DNA of 55,950 nt from Pseudomonadota bacterium (lineage in GTDB: Bacteria; Pseudomonadota; Gammaproteobacteria; Burkholderiales; Burkholderiaceae_D), in NCBI GenBank assembly GCA_021821365.1, contig JAKACN010000003.1, positions 1 to 55,950 on the forward strand, read 5' to 3'. Positions 27,401 to 35,538 of this stretch are shown in pieces (position 1 is the stretch's first letter; every line of letters begins with the position of its first letter). The translations under genes were made by a program, and so were the position numbers. The notes beneath the pieces were generated by a model. That model made no database searches. It saw only the letters and a list, made by a program, of their open reading frames with translations, and was not told the origin of the DNA.

Positions 27401-30400
27401 ATTGTCGGCCACCGACAGCCAGGCCATCTCCTACAGCCTCGCCGTCGGCAATGGAACCAATGACGCCGACAACGGCAGCTTCACGATTTCCGGCACGTCG
27501 CTGAAGGTGGGCGGAACCTCACTCACTGCAGGCACCTACAACATCTACGTGGCGGCCACCGACGCGGCGGGCAATGTCGCCAATCAGGCGTTCACCATTA
27601 CCATCGTCGACGCGCCGAGCGTCAGCTCCATCGTGCGTACCGGCGGTGCTTCATCCACGGTGTCGACCAGCGCCACTTCGATCCAGTACACGGTGACCTT
27701 CAGCGAGTCGGTGACCGGCGTCGACGTCACCGACTTTGCGCTGACGGCGACCGGCACGGCGGCAGGCAACATCGCCGGCGTGTCCGGCAGCGGCACAACC
27801 TATACCGTAACGGTAGACACGATTTCCGGCGATGGCACCTTGCGGCTGGATCTGAACAGCAGCGGCACCGGCATCAAGAACGGCGGCAATGTCGATATCG
27901 CCGGCGGCTACACCGCCGGCTCGACTTACACGCTCGACCACACCGCGCCGGGCGCGCCGACGAAGCCCGACATGACGATCGGCACGGACACCGGCACGTC
28001 GAACGCCGACAACATCACCAGCAACACGACGCCAACCTTCACCGGCACGGCCGAGAGCGGCAGCACGGTGACGCTGTACGACACCGACGGCATCACCTTG
28101 CTCGGCACAGCGACGGCTACCGGCGGCAATTGGTCGATTACCTCGTCGGCACTGTCCGAAGGCAGCCATACCATCACCGCCAAGGCGACCGACGCGGCCG
28201 GTAACGTCTCGACGGCTTCGTCAGCGATGACAGCGACGATCGATACCACCGGACCCGTCGTCGCCTCCGTATCGGTGCCTTCGAACGCCAGCTACAAGGC
28301 CGGTGACACGCTCAGCTTCACGGTCAATACCAGCGAGGCAGTGACGGTCGACACCGCCGGCGGCACGCCGCGCATGGCCATGACCATCGGCGGCACAACG
28401 GTATACGCAACATATGCTTCCGGCTCCGGCAGCTCGGCACTGGTCTTCACCTACACCGTCCAACCCGGCGATACCGACACCGACGGTATCACCGTCGGCA
28501 CACTGCAGAGTAGCGGCGGCACCTTGAAGGATACGGCTGGCAACAGCATGAACGTGACGCTGAACAGCGTCGGTTCGACCTCCAGCGTGCTGGTCGATAC
28601 CACGGCTCCGGTCGTCAATTCGGTCTCGGTGCCGGCGGACGGCACCTATTATGCCAACCAGAATCTGGATTTCACCGTCAATTTCTCCGAGGCGGTGACC
28701 GTGGACACGTCGGTCGGCACGCCACGTATCGCGTTGGCCGTTGGATTTACGACCGTCTACGCGGACTATCTCTCCGGATCCGGCACCAATGCCCTCGTCT
28801 TCCGCTATGCGGTGGGCAGCGGACTGGTCGATAACAATGGCATTACCGTCGGCGGATTGAACGCCAACGGCGGCACAATCAGAGATGCGGCAAGCAACGA
28901 CGCCACCCTGACCATGAACAGCGTGGGCAGCACCGCCCTGGTGAACGTCGATGGCTCCCAGCCGCATGTGACCGACGTGACATCCACGACGGCCAACGGC
29001 GCCTACAAGGCGGGCAACACGGTCGCCGTCACCGTCACCTTCAGCGCGGCAGTCACGGTGGACACGACAGGCGGCACACCGAGCATCGCGCTGGGCAGCG
29101 GCGGCACGGCCACCTATGCCAGCGGATCGGGCAGTACGGCACTGGTCTTTACCTATACGGTCGGTGCCGGCGAAAATACCGCCGACCTGGATTACAGCGC
29201 CACGGGATCGCTGTCGTTGAACGGCGGCACCATCAAGGACAGCGGCGGCGCGCATCAGGACGCTATCCTGACGCTCGCCACGCCGGGCGCCGCCGGATCG
29301 CTCGGCGCCAACAAGAATATCGTCATTGATACCACGCCCCCGGCGATCACCTTCAGTAACCTCGCTCTCTCGAACGATAGCGGCACCAGCAACACCGACT
29401 TCGTCACCAACATCGCGTCGCAAACCATCACCGCGACGTTGAGCGGCGCGCCGGCCGGCACCGACAAGGTCGTCGGCTCGCTCGACGGCGGTGCGACGTG
29501 GACCGATATTACCGGCAAGGTGGCCGGCACGACGCTGACGTGGGACGGCGTCACCTTGTCCGGCAGCGGCACGCTCCAGCTCAAGGTCACGGATGCGGCC
29601 GGCAACGACGGCACGGTCAAGAGCCAGGGGTACACGTACAGCACGGGATCATCAATCAGCCTGAGCAATCTCGCCTTGTCCGACGACACGGGCGCCAGCA
29701 AGACCGATTTCATCACCAGGACCGGAGCGCAGGTTGTCAGCGCGACCTTGAGTGGCGCCCCGGAGATCCTTCAAGGTTCGATCGACGGCGGCGCGACATG
29801 GACGAATATCGGCGGCAGCCTTTCCGGCACTGCCCTGCACTGGAACGTCACGCTGTCCGGCAGCGGCACCCTGATGTTCAAGGCCAGCGATTCCGCCGGC
29901 AACGCAAGCATCATCGGCAGCCAGCCATACACCATCGATGCGACGGCCCCGACGGCTACTGTCGCTTCTGCATCGTTCTCCGCGGACACCGGCATCAGCA
30001 GTACCGACTTCATCACCAAGACTGCCGCGCAGAACATCAGCGGTACCCTTGGTGCGAACCTGGCGAACGGCGAAACCGTATACGTCTCGCTGGACGACGG
30101 CAACACCTGGACTGCCGCCAGCACCAGCGGAACCAGCTGGTCGCTCGCGGGCCAGACGCTCTCCGCGAGCGGCACGCTCAAGGTCAAGGTCGCGGATCTC
30201 GCCGGCAATGAAGGCCCGGCGTTCTCGCAAGCCTACGTCTTCGATACGGTCGCACCGCAGATTGCCGTGAGCGATCTGGCCTTGTCCAGCGATACCGGCA
30301 TCAGCAACACGGACTTCATCACGAAGACCGCAGCACAAACCGTCACGGCCACCCTGGGCACGGCACCGGTCGCCACGGACAGGATTTACGGTTCGACCGA

Positions 30401-32057
30401 CGGCGGCACCACCTGGACCGACATCACCGGCAATGTCTCCGGCACGGCATTGAGCTGGAACGTCGCGCTGGCCGGCAGCAATACGCTGATGGTCAAGGCC
30501 GTGGATGCGGCCGGCAACGAAGCCGTCATCGCCAGCCAGCCCTATGTCATCGACACGGTCGCCCCGGCCGCCGCCGTTACCTCCGTGTCGTTCTCTGCGG
30601 ATACCGGCATCAGCAGCACGGATCTCATCACCAGGACCGCCGCGCAAACCATCAGCGGCACGCTGAGCGGCAGCCTTGGCAGCGGCGACAAGGTCTATGT
30701 GTCGCTCGACAGCGGCAGCACCTGGTCCGAAGCGAGCGTCAGCGGCAATAGCTGGTCGATCTCGGCCCAGCTCGCTTCGAGCAACACACTGAAAGCCAAG
30801 GTGATGGACGCGGCGGGCAATGAAGGTCCGGTCTTGTCGCAAGCTTATGTGCTCGACACCGTGGCGCCCGTCGCGCCATCGGTCGATTCGCAAACGACCA
30901 CCATCACGACGCCGGTGCTGACGGGCAGCGCTGCGCTCGGCGCCGGCGATGCGTTGACGGTGAGCGTCGGTGGCGCAACGTACCGCGTGGTTGCGTCCGG
31001 CGGAAGCTGGAGCCTCGACCTCGGCACGGCCACGCCGGAAAGCGGCAGCATCTCGCTTGCGGTGGGCAACAGTTACGGCGTGACCGTCACGGTGACCGAT
31101 GCGGCCGGAAATACCAGTGCCGCGTCCGGCTCGCTGATTATTGCCGTGCCGCCCGTCCCGCCGGTCAGTACGCCGCCGTTGCCGATCGTCACCACGCCTT
31201 CCACGCCGGGTTCGACGACGACCTCCGGCACCACGAGCGGCACAGTTGCGAACAGCAGTCCGAATACCACGGCACCTGGCGGGACGACGATGCCGTCGAG
31301 CGGCAATTCCGGCACGCCGGCATCGACCGGAGGACCGGCAATGCAGCCGTCCACGGCCTTTCTGTCGCCATCGCTGGAGTCGACCATCAGAACGTCCACG
31401 GTCGCCGGCAGCACGAGTTTCGCCACTCCGTCCGGATTCGGCAGCGCCTCATTCGGAAACACGGGCACGCTCTCCACAACCGGACCTGGCGATACCACCC
31501 TTGGCCTTGGCAGCAGGAGCAGCCTGACCCAAGGCGGCGGAAGCAGTTTCCAGGTCGTGGTCGCCTCCTCGTCCGGCCTGGGCGGGGAAGGGCTGGTCCT
31601 GAATCGCGGCATCAGCGACCAGGTCGTGTCGTCGACCGGTCGCGCCGAAATCAGCGTGCCGTCCGACGCCTTTGCCCATACCAACCCGAATGCGTCGGTG
31701 CACCTGTCGGCCCAGCAGGCGAACGGTCAGCCGTTGCCGAACTGGGTAGCCTTCGACGGACGCAGCGGAAAGTTCATCGTGAATCCGCCTCCGGGCGTGA
31801 GAGGTGAGCTGTCCATCAAGCTGGTAGCGCGCGATTCGGAAGGTCATGAGGTAGCGTCGGTCTTCAAGATCCGCGTCGGCGCCAGGCAGGGGCAGGAACA
31901 AGGTCAGGGGCAGGGCCAGCAACAGCAGCAGCGTCCGGCACCGGGCCGCGCCAGTCTGAGCGAACAGCTTCACCTGGCCGCGAACCACAAGAACGCCGAC
32001 GGCGTGCTTGACCGTCTCGCCAGGCTTGCCAAGGCAGCATCATGGTCCGAGTCGTGA
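24498..32057 (+). CDS. Giant DUF4347 / Ig-like repeat protein (putative surface adhesin)
   Basis: A 2519-residue protein. The N-terminus lacks a Sec signal but has [10 protein letters not shown] (38-47), a form of the LEPR-type motif that opens many giant secreted proteins. A DUF4347 domain (about 90-250; [45 protein letters not shown]) and a jelly-roll-like segment follow. From residue 405 come about 17 Ig-like modules of several types, many ending in DxxGN and VDTxAP. After a Pro/Thr/Ser/Gly-rich stretch (about 2215-2300) comes a cadherin/dystroglycan-like domain ([19 protein letters not shown]) and a Gln-rich tail. No RTX nonapeptides or classical C-terminal anchor are seen. ATG 24498 has GGAAGG ahead of it. 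It overlaps the next gene by 16 bp. Confidence 0.9.
   Translation: [2519 protein letters not shown]
25710..26711 (+). repeat. Three tandem ~330-bp coding repeats (Ig-like module type A)
   Basis: Three successive modules begin at 25710, 26040 and 26373 and run to 26711, with lengths near 330, 333 and 339 bp. Each begins with PxVTDARIS or PTVTDAKIS and contains GTGG, [10 protein letters not shown], a VDFSQFGG core and [10 protein letters not shown]. They end in TTADTTN and VDN. The close similarity suggests recent duplication or recombination within the giant gene. Confidence 0.85.
27021..27326 (+). repeat. 306-bp coding repeat (Bap-type Ig module), copy 1
   Basis: The module has [59 protein letters not shown] and [11 protein letters not shown]. 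It is the same length and nearly the same sequence as the module at 27945-28250, with other module types in between. Confidence 0.8.
27945..28250 (+). repeat. 306-bp coding repeat (Bap-type Ig module), copy 2
   Basis: Second copy of the module at 27021-27326, again exactly 306 bp, with [20 protein letters not shown] and [20 protein letters not shown]. Copies separated by about 600 bp are likely substrates for recombination that changes adhesin length. Confidence 0.8.
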
Positions 32058-33430
32058 ATGCAGCACCCGCCCCTGCCGCGGCGGTAAATCCGCTGCTGCC
32101 GCTGGTCGACCTCGCCCGCCGCGCCCGTTCGGCACGCAGCGCGGAAGAGCTGGCCTTCCTCGTGGTCAATGACAGCCACGCCATCTGCGCCTACAGGCAG
32201 GGCGCGCTGTGGTTCGCCGGCAGCGGCGTGCGGGCCCTCTCCGGCGTTGTCGAGCCGGAAGCGAATGCACCCTATGCGCAATGGCTGAACAGCGTGTGCC
32301 GCATCCTGCAGGAGACGCATCGCGAGGCCGGCGCCGTCGGCGCGCTCGAACTGCCCGAAGCGCAGTCGGGCGAATGGGCGGAGTGGCTGCCGCCGTTTGG
32401 ACTTTGGCTACCCTTTGCCGGCGCCGCGGAAGCGGGCGAGAGCGGTGGTCTGTTGCTGGCAGCGGATTGTCCATGGCCCGAGGATGCCATCGCCCTGCTG
32501 CAGGAATGGATCGATGCCTGGCACTTCGCGTGGGCAAGGCAGACCACGTCCGCGCCCTTGTCATGGCCGCGCATATGGCACATGGCGCGCAACGCGCTGA
32601 TTGCCGATCCTGCCATGCCGTGGTGGAAGCAGCGCCGCACACGAATTGCCGCCGCAGTAGCCGCGGTGCTGCTGTTTCCGGTGCGCCTTTCGGTACTCGC
32701 GCCGGGTGAACTCGTGCCTGCCAATCCGGCCGTGATCCGGGCGCCGGTCGATGGCGTCATCGCGCAATTCCAGGTGCAGCCCAACCAGGCCGTCAAGTCC
32801 GGGCAACCCCTGTTCAACTTCGACGAGGCGCCGATCGCCGCGCGCATGCAGGTCGCGACCCAGTCGCTGGCGACGGCGCAGGCCGAATACCGGCAATATG
32901 CGCAGCAGGCATTGTCCGATGCGAAATCCAAGTCGCAGCTCGCCATCCTCAACGGCAAGATCGGAGAAAAGCGCGCGGAAGCCGACTACGCGACGGATCA
33001 ATTCGAGCGTTCCCGCGTCACGGCGCCGCAGGACGGCATCGCGCTGTTCGACGATCCGAGCGAATGGATCGGCAAACCGGTGCAGACCGGCGAACGCATC
33101 ATGCGCATCGCCGCGCCGGACGACGTCGAAGTGGAAGCCTGGCTGCCGATCGGCGACGCGATTCCGCTGCCGGACAACGCAAGCGTCAGCCTCTACCTGT
33201 CGACCAGTCCGCTCTCGGCGATTTCCGCGCGCGTGCGCTATGTTGCGCATGATGCAGTTCCGCGTCCGGACGGCACTTACGCCTACCGCGTGCGCGCCCG
33301 GCTCGACGGACATATCGATCAGCGCGTCGGCCTGAAAGGCACGGCCAAGGTCAGCGGCGAGCGTGTGCCGCTCGTCTACTGGATGCTGCGCCGCCCGCTC
33401 GCGACCATCCGCCAGCACATCGGTCTATGA
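32042..33430 (+). CDS. Membrane-anchored HlyD-like adaptor with N-terminal soluble domain
   Basis: A 462-residue protein. The first 200 residues form a predicted soluble cytoplasmic domain with GAF-like pattern (EELAFLVVNDSHAICAYRQGALWF, GLWLPFAGAAEAGESGGLLLA). One membrane segment follows (about 207-222, IAAAVAAVLLFPVRLS), then a lipoyl/HlyD periplasmic part (IRAPVDGVIAQFQVQPNQAVKSGQPLFNFDE; SRVTAPQDGIALF; QTGERIMRIA) with a coiled coil between. It overlaps the giant gene by 16 bp and the protease gene by 4 bp, so the three are tightly coupled. The extra cytoplasmic domain is unusual for an adaptor and could contact substrate or sense a ligand. Confidence 0.85.
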   Translation: MVRVVNAAPAPAAAVNPLLPLVDLARRARSARSAEELAFLVVNDSHAICAYRQGALWFAGSGVRALSGVVEPEANAPYAQWLNSVCRILQETHREAGAVGALELPEAQSGEWAEWLPPFGLWLPFAGAAEAGESGGLLLAADCPWPEDAIALLQEWIDAWHFAWARQTTSAPLSWPRIWHMARNALIADPAMPWWKQRRTRIAAAVAAVLLFPVRLSVLAPGELVPANPAVIRAPVDGVIAQFQVQPNQAVKSGQPLFNFDEAPIAARMQVATQSLATAQAEYRQYAQQALSDAKSKSQLAILNGKIGEKRAEADYATDQFERSRVTAPQDGIALFDDPSEWIGKPVQTGERIMRIAAPDDVEVEAWLPIGDAIPLPDNASVSLYLSTSPLSAISARVRYVAHDAVPRPDGTYAYRVRARLDGHIDQRVGLKGTAKVSGERVPLVYWMLRRPLATIRQHIGL

Positions 33431-35535
33431 TGAAATTCGTTTTGCCGCCGCTGCGCGAGGAACTGGCGCTGCTGCCCGGCCCCGTGCTGGCCGATGGGCA
33501 GCCCAGCCACACATTGCACGACCCCGTGCGCAACCAGTTCTTCCAGATCGACTGGCCCACCTTCGAAGTGCTGCGCCGCTGGCATCTCGGCGATCCGCTT
33601 GCCATCGCGCGCGAAGTCAGCCGTGAGACCACCTTGCAGTTGCAGGCGGAAGATGTGGAAGAAATTGGCGTCTTTTTTCGCGACAACCAGTTGCTGCGGC
33701 CGCCATTCGGCAAGGCCGCCGACCTGGCGGAGCGACTGCACAAGCGGCGCGGCAGCATCGCGCAGCGGCTGCTGCACAACTACCTGTTCTTCCGGATTCC
33801 CCTCGCGCGGCCGGATGCCTGGCTCGGGCGCTGGGCACCACGGATGGACTTCTTCTATTCGCGCCAGTTTCTCCTCATGACGCTGGCCGCGCTGGCCTGG
33901 GGGGTGATCGAGGTGTACCGGCAGTGGGACAGTTTCAGTGCGACGCTGGTCGATACCCTGTCCTGGTCGGGCCTGGCAAGTTACGGCGTGACGCTGGCCA
34001 CGGTCAAGGTGCTGCACGAGCTGGGGCATGCGTTCACCGCAAAACGTCTCGGTTGCAAGGTGCCGGCGATGGGCGTGGCCTTTCTCGTGCTATGGCCGGT
34101 CGCCTATACCGATACGAACGATGTATGGAAACTCACCGAACGCGGCCAGCGCCTGGCCGTGGTCGGTGCCGGCGTGCTGACGGAACTGGCCGTTGCCGCC
34201 TGGGCCACGCTGGCCTGGGCTGTGCTGCCCGAAGGCACTCCGAAAGCCATGGCCTTCCTGGTCGCAACCACGACCTGGATCGCCAGCGTCGCCATCAACA
34301 CCAGTCCCTTCATGCGCTTCGACGGCTACTTCCTGCTTTCCGACTGGCTCGCCATGCCCAACCTCCATGCGCGCGCTTTCGCACTCGCCCGCTGGGATCT
34401 GCGCGAGCGTCTGTTCGCCCTGGACGAACCGCCGCCGGAGAGCATGGTTCGGCATCGCCGGACCGGTCTCATCCTGTTCGCCTATGCCACCTGGATCTAC
34501 CGCCTCGTGGTCTTCCTCGGCATCGCCGCGCTGGTGTACGCCTTCTTCATCAAGGCGGTGGGCATCCTGCTGTTCGCCGTGGAAATCGGTTGGTTCGTGC
34601 TGTTGCCGTTCTATCGGGAGTTGCGCGAGTGGCGCAGGCTCTGGCCAGTCCTGCGCGGGCGATCCCGCGCGCGCCGCAGCGCGGCGATCGCCCTGGTCCT
34701 GCTGTCGCTGCTCGGCGTGCCCTGGCCTGCGCATCTTTCCGCCGGAGGATCGCTGCGGCCCGCCGAGCAGTTCGTGGTTTACGCGCCTCCGCACGCCATG
34801 ATCTCCGCATTGCCGGTCGCCGAAGGCCAGCATGTGAATGCCGGCACGGTACTGATGAAGATGTCCTCGCCGGATATCGTCAGCCGCCTCGACAGCGCCG
34901 TGGCCAAGGTCGAGCGCCTGCGCTGGCAGACGTCGGCCGCCGCCTTCGACAATGAACAGCGTGCCCAATGGCAGGCCTCGCGCGAACAGCTCAGCGCCGC
35001 CGAAGCAGAAGTGGCGGCTGTGCAAGCCGATGCCGCGCGTTACGCGCCGGTCGCGCCGTTTTCCGGCGTGTTGCGCGACATGGCGCCCGATCTGCGAAAC
35101 GGCACCTGGGTCGCCACGCAGGAACCGCTCGCCCGCCTGATCGCCGACGGCGACCAGATCGCGGTGGCCTACCTCGACGAAGATGATGTGGCGCGCATCG
35201 CCGTCGGCGATTCTGCGAAGTTTTACGCCGACGCGCCGGAAGGGCCGGTGGAACCTCTCGAAGTCACCGCCATCGACAAGGATGCCAGCCGCGCACTGGC
35301 CGATCCGGAACTGTCCACGCTGTTCGGCGGAAGCGTGGTGGTGCGGGAAAAGAATGGCCAGTTTTATCCCGAACGTCCTGTCTACCGCGTGACATTCAAG
35401 GCCATGCATGCGAGCGACACGGCAGCGCTGCACACCTGGCGCGGCAAGGTCGTCGTCTCCGGCCGCTGGGAAGCGCCCGGCTGGCGCTATGTGCGCGGCG
35501 CGGTCGCCGTGCTCAGGCGCGAAGCGGGCTTTTGA
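33427..35535 (+). CDS. Polytopic M50 zinc metalloprotease with PqqD-like N-terminus and HlyD-like C-terminus
   Basis: A 702-residue inner-membrane protein. Residues about 25-92 resemble a PqqD-like peptide-binding domain (HDPVRNQFFQIDWPTFEVLRRWHLGDP; EDVEEIGVFFRDNQLL). A multi-span M50 (site-2-protease) domain carries HELGH at 197-201 and the second zinc motif FDGYF at 298-302, so catalysis looks intact. After about 430 a lipoyl/HlyD-like periplasmic domain follows (VYAPPHAMISALPVAEGQHVNAGTVLMKMSSPD, VAPFSGVLRDMAPDLRNGTWV). Similar fusions are annotated as putative peptide zinc metalloproteases near peptide exporters. Here it may process or export the giant protein in place of an ABC transporter. 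Confidence 0.88.
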   Translation: MMKFVLPPLREELALLPGPVLADGQPSHTLHDPVRNQFFQIDWPTFEVLRRWHLGDPLAIAREVSRETTLQLQAEDVEEIGVFFRDNQLLRPPFGKAADLAERLHKRRGSIAQRLLHNYLFFRIPLARPDAWLGRWAPRMDFFYSRQFLLMTLAALAWGVIEVYRQWDSFSATLVDTLSWSGLASYGVTLATVKVLHELGHAFTAKRLGCKVPAMGVAFLVLWPVAYTDTNDVWKLTERGQRLAVVGAGVLTELAVAAWATLAWAVLPEGTPKAMAFLVATTTWIASVAINTSPFMRFDGYFLLSDWLAMPNLHARAFALARWDLRERLFALDEPPPESMVRHRRTGLILFAYATWIYRLVVFLGIAALVYAFFIKAVGILLFAVEIGWFVLLPFYRELREWRRLWPVLRGRSRARRSAAIALVLLSLLGVPWPAHLSAGGSLRPAEQFVVYAPPHAMISALPVAEGQHVNAGTVLMKMSSPDIVSRLDSAVAKVERLRWQTSAAAFDNEQRAQWQASREQLSAAEAEVAAVQADAARYAPVAPFSGVLRDMAPDLRNGTWVATQEPLARLIADGDQIAVAYLDEDDVARIAVGDSAKFYADAPEGPVEPLEVTAIDKDASRALADPELSTLFGGSVVVREKNGQFYPERPVYRVTFKAMHASDTAALHTWRGKVVVSGRWEAPGWRYVRGAVAVLRREAGF

Positions 35536-35538
35536 GTT

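Noticed and set aside
25668-30893. Several long minus-strand frames across the giant gene
   Set aside because: The codon repeats of the Ig modules produce reverse frames rich in Arg/Gly/Val with no domain. The plus strand encodes clear modules.
25710-31140. Regular repeats that could suggest a CRISPR array
   Set aside because: Units are about 300 bp and translate into Ig-like domains in one frame. There are no short direct repeats with unique spacers.
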